Source: Mycolicibacterium arenosum (GTDB taxonomy: Bacteria > Actinomycetota > Actinomycetes > Mycobacteriales > Mycobacteriaceae). Taken from it: a stretch of DNA of 64,000 nt. The stretch is from positions 434,001-498,000 of the forward strand of contig NZ_JANDBD010000003.1 of assembly GCF_024320865.1 (NCBI RefSeq), read 5' to 3'. A model generated the notes under the pieces. The model did no database searches, was not told where the DNA came from, and worked only from the letters and a program-made list of their open reading frames with translations. Made by a program: the position numbers and the translations under genes. This document shows, one piece after another, positions 1 to 8,862 of the stretch (within the stretch, counting starts at the first letter, position 1; every line of letters begins with the position of its first letter).

Positions 1-1299
1 TTGATCGCCGCCAACCGCATCGGCGCCGACGTTCTGCTCCTCAACACGTCGTTCGCGGGTCCCGCGCTGGCCGACGTCGTGGCACGCGAGGGTGCCGACG
101 TGGTGATCTACGACGAGGAGTTCACCGAGACCGTCAACCGGGCGCTCGCCGAGACGCCCGATACCGTGCGGATCGTCGCGTGGACCGACTCAGATCAGCC
201 CGGCCGTACCGTCGAGAAGCTCATCCGCTCGCACGACGGCGCGCAGCCGCAGCGCTCGAACACCAAGTCGCGCACCATCCTGCTGACGTCCGGTACGACC
301 GGAACACCCAAGGGCGCCAAGCACTCCGGCGGCGGTCCCGAGACGTTGAAGGCGATCCTCGACCGCACGCCGTGGCATACCGAGGAGGTGACGGTCGTCG
401 TCGCCCCCATGTTCCACGCGTGGGGATTCTCGCAATTGGCCTTCGCCGCCTCGATGGCGTGCACGATCGTCACGCGCCGCAGGTTCGACCCCGAAGCCAC
501 GCTCGCGCTGATCGACACGCACCGGGCCACCGGCCTGTGCGTCGTCCCCGTCATGTTCGACCGGATCATGGACCTGCCGCCCGAGATCCTCGACCGCTAC
601 AGCGCCAAGACCCTTCGCTTCGCCGCCGCCTCCGGCTCGCGGATGCGCCCCGACGTCGTGACCGCCTTCATGGACCGCTTCGGCGACGTCATCTACAACA
701 ACTACAACGCCACCGAAGCCGGCATGATCGCCACCGCCACGCCCGCCGACCTGCGCGCCGCGCCGGATACCGCGGGCAGGCCCGCCGACGGCACCGACAT
801 CAAGATCCTCGACGCCGACCGCCGCGAACTGCCGACCGGCGAGACCGGCACGATCTTCGTACGCAACAGCACGCAGTTCGACGGCTACACCTCGGGCGCC
901 ACCAAGGACTTTCACGACGACTACATGTCGAGCGGCGACCTCGGCTACCTCGACGCGGCCGGGCGGCTGTTCGTCGTCGGCCGCGACGACGAGATGATCG
1001 TCTCCGGCGGCGAGAACGTCTACCCGATCGAGGTGGAGAAGACGCTGGCCGCGCATCCCGCCGTCGCCGAAGCCCACGCGATGGGAGTCGAGGACGAGCA
1101 GTACGGACAGCGACTGGCGGCATTCGTCGTGCTGACATCGGGTTCCGCGGCGACGCCCGACGACCTGAAGGCGCACGTGCGGGGGAATCTCGCCAACTAC
1201 AAGGTTCCGCGCAGCATCACAGTGCTGACGAGTTTGCCGCGGGGCAGCACTGGCAAGATCCTTCGTCGTGAGCTTCAAGAACTCGTTGATGAGTCTTAA
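1..1299 (+). CDS. Acyl-CoA ligase (FadD2/FadD12-type), 5' end outside window
   Basis: AMP-forming acyl-CoA synthetase that activates a fatty or aromatic acid to its CoA thioester through an acyl-adenylate. Visible motifs in order are the P-loop-like LLTSGTTGTPKGAK (about residues 93-106), YNNYNATEAG, the SSGDLGYLD hinge region, DDEMIVSGGENVYPIEVE and the C-terminal PRGSTGKILRREL holding the catalytic lysine. Only 432 codons are present. The reading frame is open to base 1, and family members are about 500-560 residues, so roughly 70-130 N-terminal residues lie upstream and the TTG at base 1 is probably not the start. The 3' end overlaps the downstream esterase gene, which implies co-transcription. 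The sequence resembles M. tuberculosis FadD2/FadD12. The substrate is not predictable from sequence. Confidence 0.9.
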   Translation: MIAANRIGADVLLLNTSFAGPALADVVAREGADVVIYDEEFTETVNRALAETPDTVRIVAWTDSDQPGRTVEKLIRSHDGAQPQRSNTKSRTILLTSGTTGTPKGAKHSGGGPETLKAILDRTPWHTEEVTVVVAPMFHAWGFSQLAFAASMACTIVTRRRFDPEATLALIDTHRATGLCVVPVMFDRIMDLPPEILDRYSAKTLRFAAASGSRMRPDVVTAFMDRFGDVIYNNYNATEAGMIATATPADLRAAPDTAGRPADGTDIKILDADRRELPTGETGTIFVRNSTQFDGYTSGATKDFHDDYMSSGDLGYLDAAGRLFVVGRDDEMIVSGGENVYPIEVEKTLAAHPAVAEAHAMGVEDEQYGQRLAAFVVLTSGSAATPDDLKAHVRGNLANYKVPRSITVLTSLPRGSTGKILRRELQELVDES

Positions 1300-2518
1300 G
1301 TCCCGTCGGCGCTTTCCGCTGCTGCGGGCGACGGCCGAACTGGCCAACGCCGCGAACGCGGCCCACCCGCTGGCCCGCGACGGTTACTCCACGATCCCGG
1401 TGTTCTTCCTCGGCTGGCCCACCGGCGAGGCCGCCCCGGTGGTGGTCGGAGCCTCGATGCTCGACGCGCTGCGCCGCGGCAGGCGCGGCGACTTCGCGGG
1501 GCCTCGCGGCCGGATCGCGTTGCTTCTCACTGCCGCCAGCTGGGCGCTGCTCGGTTACGTCTACGGGCGCAACGCGAAGTCCCGGCCATCCTTCGAGGAG
1601 CCGCTGCGCAAGGAGTTGGGCGACAACTACGAGGTGGTCGCCGAACGGGAACGCAAACGGCGACCGGGCGGAGTGTTCCGCACGGGGTGGTCGCGGCGGC
1701 AGTACGTCAAGAAGTCGGACACCGTCCGCTACGGCCCGCACAGCGTCAACGTCGCCGACATCTGGCACCGCACCGACCTGCCGCTGGACGGCAAGGCTCC
1801 GGTGCTGCTGCAGATCCCCGGCGGTGCGTGGGCCATCGGCATGCGGCGGCCGCAGGCCTATCCGCTGATGAGCCATCTCGCCGAGCGCGGCTGGATCTGC
1901 GTCTCGATGGCCTACCGAATCAGCCCGCGCAACACGTGGCCCGCCCACATCGTCGACGTGAAGCGCGCGCTGGCGTGGATCAAGGAGAACATCGCCGACT
2001 ACGGCGGCGATCCCGAGAACATCTCGGTCACCGGCGGGTCGGCGGGCGGACACCTCTGCGCGCTGGCGGCGCTGACGCCGAACGAGCCCGTGTGGCAACC
2101 GGGTTTCGAGGACGCCGACACCTCGGTGGCCGCGGCGGTGCCGATCTACGGGCGCTACGACTGGTACACCGACGAGGGCTCGGGTCGGCCCGAGTTCATC
2201 TCGATCCTGCAGCGCTTCATCGTCAAGAAGCGCTTCGCCGACAACCGCCAGATCTACCTCGACGCGTCCCCGATCACCAGGGTGCGCGCCGACGCTCCAC
2301 CGTTCTTCATCCTGCACGGCGAGGACGACTCGATCATCCCGGTGCAGGAGGGCCGCGATTTCGCCGCGGCCCTCAAGGAGGTGTCGGCCAATCCGGTGAT
2401 CTACTCCGAGATCCCGCACGCGCAGCACGCATTCGACTTCTTCGGCTCGCCGCACGGGCACTACACCGCCGACGCGGTCGAGAACTTCCTGAACTGGGTG
2501 CGGGCGAAGACGGGCTGA
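1268..2518 (+). CDS. LipO/LipC-type alpha/beta-hydrolase (membrane-associated esterase)
   Basis: Carboxylesterase/lipase-like alpha/beta hydrolase of 416 residues. The oxyanion-loop segment is IPGGAW (about 183-188), the nucleophile elbow is GGSAGG with Ser258, the acid is in the LHGEDD segment and the base is the His of HAQHAFDF near the C terminus. Residues about 43-100 hold hydrophobic stretches, suggesting a membrane anchor. The start shown is a GTG overlapping the end of the acyl-CoA ligase by 32 bp; an ATG at 1289 would give a shorter overlap and is equally plausible. The gene abuts the convergent acyltransferase with no intergenic base. The fadD12-lipO pairing known in M. tuberculosis supports the LipO-like label, but the protein is also close to LipC, so no symbol is given. 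Confidence 0.85.
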   Translation: MSFKNSLMSLKSRRRFPLLRATAELANAANAAHPLARDGYSTIPVFFLGWPTGEAAPVVVGASMLDALRRGRRGDFAGPRGRIALLLTAASWALLGYVYGRNAKSRPSFEEPLRKELGDNYEVVAERERKRRPGGVFRTGWSRRQYVKKSDTVRYGPHSVNVADIWHRTDLPLDGKAPVLLQIPGGAWAIGMRRPQAYPLMSHLAERGWICVSMAYRISPRNTWPAHIVDVKRALAWIKENIADYGGDPENISVTGGSAGGHLCALAALTPNEPVWQPGFEDADTSVAAAVPIYGRYDWYTDEGSGRPEFISILQRFIVKKRFADNRQIYLDASPITRVRADAPPFFILHGEDDSIIPVQEGRDFAAALKEVSANPVIYSEIPHAQHAFDFFGSPHGHYTADAVENFLNWVRAKTG

Positions 2519-3937
2519 CTACTGGGCCATCGCGGACTCGACCACGGTCAGCTCCTCGGAAAGCCCTGCTGCTCTGCGGATTTCGATGAACGCCTCGATC
2601 AACGCGTCGGTGAGCTCATGCGGGTCGGCGAGCGTCGCACCGTCTGACAGCACCGAGATGTTGAGCTGGTCGACGTAGCTCCACACGGTGATGTTCAGGC
2701 CGCTGCCCGTGGTCAGCGGTCCCACCGAGTAGATCTCGGTGACCAGTGCGCCGCCCACTCGGCCGTGCTCGCGCGGACCCGGCACGTTGGAGATCGGCAG
2801 GTTCAGCACCTTGTTCTGACCGTCCTTCTCGGCGAGCCAGCCGAACAGCTTCTCGGCCGGCGCGGGCGGGAAGTAGGCCGACCACCGGCTGACCAACTCC
2901 GGTCCCATCAGGTGGTGGGTCTCCTTGGCCTCGACGGCTCCGTCGTGCACGGCCTGGACCCGCTCGAGCGGATCCTCGATCTCGATGGGCACCACCATCA
3001 TGACGCCGGTGAAGTAGTTACCCGAGATTCGATCGCGGGAGAAGTCGAAACTGACTGGCACCGAGGCCAACAGCGGATGGTCGGCGTGCCCGTCGTACTT
3101 CAGCGACAGCTGCCGCAGCGCACCCGCCGATATCGCCAGCACCATGTCGTTGATCGTGGCGCCGAGCGTCTTACCGGTCTCCTTCACGTCGGCCAGGGCC
3201 AGCGTCGCCGTCGCGAAGCGCCGCTGCGCGTCGACCCGGTGGTTCATGAACGACGGTGGCGGGGTGAACGGTCGGGTCAACTCCGGCGAGAGCTTCCTGG
3301 TGCTCTTGCGGACGTTGTTGAGTCCCTTCGCCGTATACGCCACCACACCGGGGATGCGCCGGATCTGCCGCATGTGGTCGGCGAACGCGGTGCGTACCAA
3401 CTCGGCTCGACCGGGCGCGGGATCCGTTGCGTACGAGTCGCGGTCGCTCTGCGGATCGGCGGTGAGGTCCATTCCGCGCGCCAGCAGGTTCGCCGACGCC
3501 ACCCCGTCGGCCAGCGCGTGGTGGATCTTGCCGAGCACCGCGATCCGGCCGCCGGCCAGACCCTCGATGAAGTACATCTCCCAGAGCGGCTTCGATCGGT
3601 CGAGCGGTGTACTGGCGATCTCGCCGACCGCGTCGTCGAGTTCGCGCCGACCGCCGGGGCTCTTCACCCGGTAGGACCGGACGTGGTAGTCCAGGTCGAC
3701 CTCGGTGTTCTCGCGCCACATCGGGTGGTGGAACTTGAAGGGGATGTCGACCAACTCGTAGCGGAACGGGTCGAGCTTGTAGAGCCTGCCGTGGATGACC
3801 CGCCTGAACTCGTCGATCCCGAACTGACGCCCCTTCAGTTCGGAGATGTCGATCACCGCGAGCTTCAGCGTGTGCATGTGCACTGAGGGCGTCTCGCTGT
3901 ACAGCAGGACGGCGTCCCAACCGCTGAGCCTCTTCAC
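2519..3937 (-). CDS. Wax ester synthase/diacylglycerol acyltransferase family protein (Rv0221-like)
   Basis: WS/DGAT-family O-acyltransferase, predicted to transfer an acyl group from acyl-CoA to a diacylglycerol or long-chain alcohol for storage-lipid synthesis. The 472-residue protein carries the active-site motif HHALADG (His139, His140, Asp144) after a KI dipeptide. The C-terminal region NLPISNVPGPREHGRV and the ending VVESAMAQ closely resemble recalled M. tuberculosis Rv0221. The start is the GTG at 3937, giving VKRLSGWDAVLLYSE, which matches that homologue's N terminus; a longer frame to 4036 lacks family similarity. The gene begins 4 nt after lipC ends and is almost certainly translated from the same message, pairing acyl transfer with ester hydrolysis. 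Confidence 0.9.
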   Translation of the reverse strand: MKRLSGWDAVLLYSETPSVHMHTLKLAVIDISELKGRQFGIDEFRRVIHGRLYKLDPFRYELVDIPFKFHHPMWRENTEVDLDYHVRSYRVKSPGGRRELDDAVGEIASTPLDRSKPLWEMYFIEGLAGGRIAVLGKIHHALADGVASANLLARGMDLTADPQSDRDSYATDPAPGRAELVRTAFADHMRQIRRIPGVVAYTAKGLNNVRKSTRKLSPELTRPFTPPPSFMNHRVDAQRRFATATLALADVKETGKTLGATINDMVLAISAGALRQLSLKYDGHADHPLLASVPVSFDFSRDRISGNYFTGVMMVVPIEIEDPLERVQAVHDGAVEAKETHHLMGPELVSRWSAYFPPAPAEKLFGWLAEKDGQNKVLNLPISNVPGPREHGRVGGALVTEIYSVGPLTTGSGLNITVWSYVDQLNISVLSDGATLADPHELTDALIEAFIEIRRAAGLSEELTVVESAMAQ

Positions 3938-3941
3938 GGGG

Positions 3942-5165
3942 CTATATAACCTGCTGATCCCCGACCAGCGTCCGGTTTCGGTGAACCTGGTTGAGGAACA
4001 AGCCGATTGCGGTCGCGGTGGATCCCGTGCGGGCACCGTCGGTCATGTCGAAACCGTGGCCGGCACCCGGCAGTTCGGCGTAGCTGACCGATGAACTCGA
4101 GACGCTGCGCAGCTTCTCGACGAAGTCGCGGGCCTGCTGCACCGGGATGACGGTGTCGCCGGAACCGTGCACGACGAGGAACGGCGGCGCATCCGGGCGC
4201 ACCCGTGCGATCGGTGAGGCCTTGCGGAAGATCTCCGGGTGCTTGGCGATCTTGCGCTTGACCACGACGCGCTCGAGGAAGTCCACGAAGCGGGCGCGCT
4301 CGACCGTCGAGCGGTCCTCCCAGTCGTAGCGGCCGTAGATGCCGACGACCGCGTCGACCGACGTGTCGGAACCCTCCGGGAGGTCACCCTGCAGGTCGGG
4401 GTCATCGGCCGTCAGCCCCACCAGCGCCGCGAGATGGCCGCCCGCCGACGTGCCCGCGACGGCGACGAAGTTGCGGTCGCCGCCGAACTTGTCGACGTTC
4501 GCCCGCGCCCACGCGACCGCCGTCTTCACGTCGGTGATGTGTTTCGGCCAGGCGTGATTCGGCGCGACGCGGTAGTCGATGGACAGGCACACCCAGCCCA
4601 TCTCCGCGAGGTGCGACATCAACGCGTAGCCCTGCAGGATCCTGCTGCCGTGCACCCACGCGCCGCCGGGGAGGAAGATCATCACCGGCGCCGGTTGGGC
4701 GGGCAGTTCCTTCGGCCGCCACACGTCCAGCAACTGCGCCGGGCTGTCGCCGTACCGCACCGAGGTGCGGTAGATCCTGCGGCGGTGCTCGAACGCCTTC
4801 CAGACCGGTGGCGTGGAATCCGGCGCGGGCCAGTCGATGTCGAGCGCCTCGGGAGCGACGACGCCGCGCAGCGCTGACTCGACGACCTCGTTGGTCTGAT
4901 CTCGGTCCCGCTGCTTCTGCTCGCCGTTACCCGGCGTGAGAAACGACTTCGCCGCGGCCCCAACGAAATCCGGCATGTGCCGGATTCCCCAGATGCTCAT
5001 CGCGGTCATGCCGCCGAGAGGTTCGAGGTGCTTACCGATCACGGGCAGCGACGTGGCGCCGACACTCATCGCGAGCAGATAATCGGAGGGGCTCGCGTCC
5101 ATCAGCCACTTGATGCGGGTGGTCAGCGTCGGACCGGGGTACCGGGTGTCCGGTCGTGCCGTCAT
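3942..5165 (-). CDS. lipC: Esterase/lipase LipC
   Basis: Cell-envelope carboxylesterase of the alpha/beta-hydrolase fold, 407 residues. The oxyanion segment is FLPGGAW (about 164-170), the nucleophile is Ser240 in GTSAGG, the acid lies in VVHGSGDTVIP and the base His in PGAGHGFD. Long stretches (GGDRNF, GSDTSVDAVVGIYGRYDWED, LFLNQVHR) match recalled M. tuberculosis LipC (Rv0220). It is followed after 4 nt by the WS/DGAT gene, the same order as Rv0220-Rv0221. The ATG at 5165 starts MTARPDTRYPG. It diverges from the two-domain acyl-CoA dehydrogenase, sharing a 134-bp promoter region with a CRP-type palindrome and a TTACCC/GGGTAA palindrome. Confidence 0.92.
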   Translation of the reverse strand: MTARPDTRYPGPTLTTRIKWLMDASPSDYLLAMSVGATSLPVIGKHLEPLGGMTAMSIWGIRHMPDFVGAAAKSFLTPGNGEQKQRDRDQTNEVVESALRGVVAPEALDIDWPAPDSTPPVWKAFEHRRRIYRTSVRYGDSPAQLLDVWRPKELPAQPAPVMIFLPGGAWVHGSRILQGYALMSHLAEMGWVCLSIDYRVAPNHAWPKHITDVKTAVAWARANVDKFGGDRNFVAVAGTSAGGHLAALVGLTADDPDLQGDLPEGSDTSVDAVVGIYGRYDWEDRSTVERARFVDFLERVVVKRKIAKHPEIFRKASPIARVRPDAPPFLVVHGSGDTVIPVQQARDFVEKLRSVSSSSVSYAELPGAGHGFDMTDGARTGSTATAIGLFLNQVHRNRTLVGDQQVI

Positions 5166-5183
5166 CGCGCGACTGTACCGCGG

Positions 5184-5197
5184 TTACCCACGGGTAA
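5184..5197. promoter_or_regulatory. TTACCC-ac-GGGTAA palindrome upstream of lipC
   Basis: Perfect 6-bp inverted arms separated by 2 bp, 19-32 bp upstream of the lipC ATG. The position and form fit an operator for a dimeric repressor, such as a TetR-type regulator, but no cognate regulator gene is adjacent. Confidence 0.35.
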
Positions 5198-5246
5198 TCG
5201 ACACTTCAGCGAACTTGTCTACCAATCGTCACCGCCTCGACAGGAC

Positions 5247-5262
5247 TGTGACTCGTATCACA
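5247..5262. promoter_or_regulatory. CRP-type site TGTGA-N6-TCACA
   Basis: The sequence reads TGTGACTCGTATCACA, a perfect two-fold match to the cAMP-receptor-protein consensus that mycobacterial Crp (Rv3676) also recognises. It lies 38-53 bp upstream of the acyl-CoA dehydrogenase start and 82-97 bp upstream of lipC, so it could control either divergent gene. The match is seen directly; binding is inferred. Confidence 0.6.
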
Positions 5263-5299
5263 GGTACTGACCTGGGGTTCGGCGTGGTTATGTGGATTT

Positions 5300-7444
5300 A
5301 TGGTCACCGCCGCCCTCGCCATCACCGACGAACACCGCGCCCTCGCCGAATCCGCGACGGGTCTGCTGACCCGGTTGAACGCCCTCGGTTCGGCACGGGC
5401 CACCCTCGACGCCGGTTCCTCCCACCCGAGCGATCTCTGGACAGGTGCCGCGCAGCTCGGCTGGCAGGGCCTCGCCATCGGTGAGGAGCACGGCGGATCG
5501 GGGTTCGGGCTCGCCGAACTGGCGATCGTGCTCGAGGCCCAGGGGCGTCAGCTGAGTCCCGGCCCCTTCCTCCCCACCGTCGCCGCCGCGGTGGTGATCG
5601 ATCGCTGTGCACCGGATTCCGTACGCGCCCAACTTCTTCCGGGCCTCGCCGACGGCTCGACCGTCGCCGGGCTCGGCTTGGCCGGAACGCTGGCCGACGG
5701 GACCGGCGAATGGCCCGCCGTGCTGGGCGCCCCCGACGCCGATGTGCTGGTTCTGCTCGGGGGCGACGACGTCGTGGTCGTCGACGCGACTGCCGACGGA
5801 GTCACCGTCACCCCACTGACCTCGACGGACACCACCCGCAGCATCGGCTCGGTCACGCTGAACGGGGCGCGGGTCACCACGCTGCCGGGCGCCGCGACGC
5901 GGGCGCGCACGGTGTTCCGCACGCTGGCGTCGGCCGAGGCCGTCGGGATCAGCTGGGCGACCCTGGAGATGTCGGTCGAGTACGCCAAGGTGCGCGAGCA
6001 GTTCGGCCGCACCATCGGGACGTTCCAGGCCGTCAAGCACCACGCCGCCAACATGCTGGTGAACGCCGAGCAGACCACCGCGGCCACCTGGGACGCCGCG
6101 CGAGCGGACGACCTCGACGGCGCCTGGTTCGCCGCGGCCGTCGCCGCGTCGCACGCAATCCGCACCCAGATCTTCAACGCGCAGTACAACATTCAGTTGC
6201 ACGGCGGGATCGGCTACACGTGGGAACACGACGCGCACCTCTATCTGCGACGGGCGCGCACCCTGGCCGCCCTCATCGGCGACGGGGCAGACCCGCTGTT
6301 CGACGTCGTCGAAGGCCAGCGCAGTGGCCGGGCCCAGGGGGCGTCGTTCGCCCTGCCCGACGAGGCCGAGGAGTTCCGTGCAGCCGCCCGCGAGGCGGCG
6401 ACGACGGCGCGCGGCCTCGACGAGCAGAAGCGGCGGGACTACCTCGTCGACTCCGGATATCTGGTGCCGCACTGGCCGAAGCCCTGGGGACGCGCGGCGG
6501 GTGTCCTCGAACAGCTGGTGATCGAGGAGGAGTTCGCCGACATCAAGCGGCCGGACATGGGCATCACGGGCTGGGTCACGCTGACCATCGCGCAGGCGGG
6601 TAACGACGACCAGCGCGAGCGGTGGGTCGAGCCGGTACTGCGCGGCCAGGTCATGTGGTGCCAGCTGTTCTCCGAGCCGGGTGCGGGGTCGGACGCGGCC
6701 GCGGTGCGCACGTCGGCCAAGAAGGTCGACGGCGGGTGGCGCATCACGGGCCAGAAGGTCTGGACCAGCCTGGCCCACGAATGCCAGTGGGGTCTCGCCA
6801 CGGTGCGTACCGACCCCGATGCGCCGAAGCACGCGGGCGTGACGATGGTCGCCATCGACATGAAGGCACCCGGCGTCACGATCAACGGACTGCGCGGCAT
6901 CACCGGCCACGCCCACTTCAACGAGGTGTTCTTCGACGACGTGTTCGTCCCGGACGGTGACGTCGTCGGAGACGTCAACAAGGGCTGGCTGGTCGCACGG
7001 GCCACACTGGGGAACGAGCGGATCTCGATCGGCGGCGGCTCGGGAGCGCCGACCGGGTTCACCGCCGACGACCTGATCAAACTCCTCGACAACGCGCCCG
7101 TCGAGACGGCGGCGGCCCACGTCCGGCAGGCCGGCGAGGTGATCGCGGAGGGCCACACGCTGCGGCTTCTGAACCTGCGGCGGGTGACCCGCGCGCTGGA
7201 GGGCGCCGAGCCGGGGCCCGAGGGCAACGTGACGAAACTGCTGGTGGCCGAGCAGTGCCAGCGGCTCACCGAGCTGGGTATGGAGTTGGCGGGCACCGCC
7301 GCCGTGGTGGGCGGGGCCGCGCAGGTCGAACAGGCGTATCTCGGAAACCGCGCGATGACCATCGCCGGCGGCACCTCCGAGATCACCAGGAACACGATCG
7401 CCGAGCGCATCCTCGGCCTGCCCAGAGATCCCCTGCTCAAGTAA
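5300..7444 (+). CDS. Two-domain (tandem) acyl-CoA dehydrogenase, FadE family
   Basis: FAD-dependent acyl-CoA dehydrogenase of 714 residues made of two fused ACAD units, as in mycobacterial FadE6/FadE22/FadE34-type proteins. Unit 1 spans about residues 1-340 and ends with QLHGGIGYTWEHD. Unit 2 spans about 355-714 and has the signature WCQLFSEPGAGSDAA, the flavin-contact region ITGQKVWTS and the C-terminal AGGTSEITRNTIAERILG. In unit 2 the position of the usual catalytic Glu in EGT is Gly (AGGTSE), so the catalytic base must sit elsewhere, as in some other FadE proteins. ATG at 5300 is used; GTG at 5303 is an alternative. It is transcribed away from lipC behind a CRP-like site. Acyl chain or steroid side-chain oxidation is possible; the substrate is unknown. 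Confidence 0.88.
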   Translation: MVTAALAITDEHRALAESATGLLTRLNALGSARATLDAGSSHPSDLWTGAAQLGWQGLAIGEEHGGSGFGLAELAIVLEAQGRQLSPGPFLPTVAAAVVIDRCAPDSVRAQLLPGLADGSTVAGLGLAGTLADGTGEWPAVLGAPDADVLVLLGGDDVVVVDATADGVTVTPLTSTDTTRSIGSVTLNGARVTTLPGAATRARTVFRTLASAEAVGISWATLEMSVEYAKVREQFGRTIGTFQAVKHHAANMLVNAEQTTAATWDAARADDLDGAWFAAAVAASHAIRTQIFNAQYNIQLHGGIGYTWEHDAHLYLRRARTLAALIGDGADPLFDVVEGQRSGRAQGASFALPDEAEEFRAAAREAATTARGLDEQKRRDYLVDSGYLVPHWPKPWGRAAGVLEQLVIEEEFADIKRPDMGITGWVTLTIAQAGNDDQRERWVEPVLRGQVMWCQLFSEPGAGSDAAAVRTSAKKVDGGWRITGQKVWTSLAHECQWGLATVRTDPDAPKHAGVTMVAIDMKAPGVTINGLRGITGHAHFNEVFFDDVFVPDGDVVGDVNKGWLVARATLGNERISIGGGSGAPTGFTADDLIKLLDNAPVETAAAHVRQAGEVIAEGHTLRLLNLRRVTRALEGAEPGPEGNVTKLLVAEQCQRLTELGMELAGTAAVVGGAAQVEQAYLGNRAMTIAGGTSEITRNTIAERILGLPRDPLLK

Positions 7445-7546
7445 CGGGACGGCCACATTCGGGGAGCCGTCTGATGCCCCGCGTAGCAGGATCCGGGCAG
7501 CTGTGCCAGGGTTGATGGTCGTGGCTAGCAAACGCTGGGGGCGTCG

Positions 7547-8854
7547 TTGACGGTGACGGACTCATCGTCTTCGACCGCATCGACCGAGGACACGGGTGAC
7601 CTCGAGTCGGCGCTTGCCGCCATCCAGCGGCGCGATCCGTCCGGGCCCATCGCGCGGCCGGTGGCCGAGGAGCCGGTGCGCTCGGCGCGCTCCAACCGCC
7701 GCGCCACCCTCGGCCTGGCACTGGTCTTCCTGCTGATCGCCGGTGTCATCCAGGTGCTGACGGTCACGCCCGATCTGCGCGACGAACCGAACACCGGCAG
7801 CCGCGCCGCCGTCGTCTTCGGCAACGCGCAGGCCGGGGCCTGCCTGGGCTGGCCGCCGGACGCGCCCGATCGGCCGTCGTTCGTGCAGTGCCGCGAGGAC
7901 CACATGTTCGAGGTCGCCAAGTCCGTCGACATGTCGAGTTTCGGCGAGCCGTGCCAGGCGGCGGTGCGCTCCTACCTCGGGCCGAGGTACGACCCCAACA
8001 GCCGGTTCACCATCGGCGTGCTGTGGGCGGGCGACGCGCAGGGGTCTCGAAACCTGTTGTGCGGCTTGCAGCTTCTGGGCATCGACGGCAAACCCACGGC
8101 CTTCAAGGGCGCGGTCGCCGAACTCGACCAGTCCAAGGTGTGGATCCCGGGCACGTGCCTGGGCATCGACACCGCCGCGCGCCGCTCGACCGACATCCCG
8201 GTCGACTGCGCGAAGGAGCACGCCGTGGAGGTCACCGGCTCCGTCGGCCTGGCCGAACGCTTCCCCGGCGGACCGCCGCCCGAGCCCGAGCAGGACGCCT
8301 ACATCCGCGATCTGTGCACCCGCCTCACCGAGGGTTACCTCGCGCCGGTCCCGCTGCAGGCCACCGGGCTGGCGCTGAACTACAGCACGTTGGCGCCCGC
8401 CAGCTGGAACGCGGGCAGCCGCCAGGTGTCGTGCGGACTCGTCTCGCCCGGCGAGCAGGGGCTCAACCCGCTGGTGGGCAGTGTGCGCAACCCGGCGCCC
8501 GGTGACCAGGCGCCGCCGCCACCACCGCCGCCGGAGACCACCGAACAGGCACCGCCCCCTCCCGCGGCGACGACCACCACCACGACGGCGGCCCCCGTGG
8601 TCACCAGCGCGACTCCGGCTCCCCCGCCGCCGGCCGAGTCGCCCGCTCCCGCGTCGCCCGCCGCGACCACGCCGAGCACCCCGACGTCCCCGACACCGCC
8701 CGAACTGGGTCCGCCGCCCGGCCCCGCGCCCGGTGAACCGCTGCCCGAGGAGACGCCCCCACCCGGCGTCATCCTGGTGCCCGGCCTGCCGCCGATCACG
8801 CTGCCGGGATTCGCTCCCCCACCCCCACCACCACCGCCGCCGCCCGCGCCCTGA
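7547..8854 (+). CDS. Membrane-anchored protein with duplicated Septum_form-like domain and Pro-rich tail
   Basis: A 435-residue protein with a cytoplasmic N terminus, one membrane segment (about 58-80, LGLALVFLLIAGVIQVL) and an exported portion. That portion holds two Cys-containing repeats starting GACLGW and GTCLGI, each with a downstream Cys before an LLCG or VSCGL ending. This is the pattern of the actinobacterial Septum formation family, as in Rv3835-like proteins. The last 120 residues are Pro/Thr-rich and low complexity, probably cell-wall spanning. The function is unknown; a role at the division site is only suggested by the family name. The start is TTG 7547, 5 nt after a GGGGG stretch, or GTG 7553. 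A perfect hairpin follows the stop. Confidence 0.75.
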   Translation: MTVTDSSSSTASTEDTGDLESALAAIQRRDPSGPIARPVAEEPVRSARSNRRATLGLALVFLLIAGVIQVLTVTPDLRDEPNTGSRAAVVFGNAQAGACLGWPPDAPDRPSFVQCREDHMFEVAKSVDMSSFGEPCQAAVRSYLGPRYDPNSRFTIGVLWAGDAQGSRNLLCGLQLLGIDGKPTAFKGAVAELDQSKVWIPGTCLGIDTAARRSTDIPVDCAKEHAVEVTGSVGLAERFPGGPPPEPEQDAYIRDLCTRLTEGYLAPVPLQATGLALNYSTLAPASWNAGSRQVSCGLVSPGEQGLNPLVGSVRNPAPGDQAPPPPPPPETTEQAPPPPAATTTTTTAAPVVTSATPAPPPPAESPAPASPAATTPSTPTSPTPPELGPPPGPAPGEPLPEETPPPGVILVPGLPPITLPGFAPPPPPPPPPPAP

Positions 8855-8862
8855 TTCCCCGC

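Noticed and set aside
8510..8850. Pro/Thr-coding repeats at the end of the Septum_form-like gene as a DNA satellite or CRISPR-like array
   Set aside because: The repetition is codon-level low complexity of a Pro-rich tail, with no regular unit or spacers.
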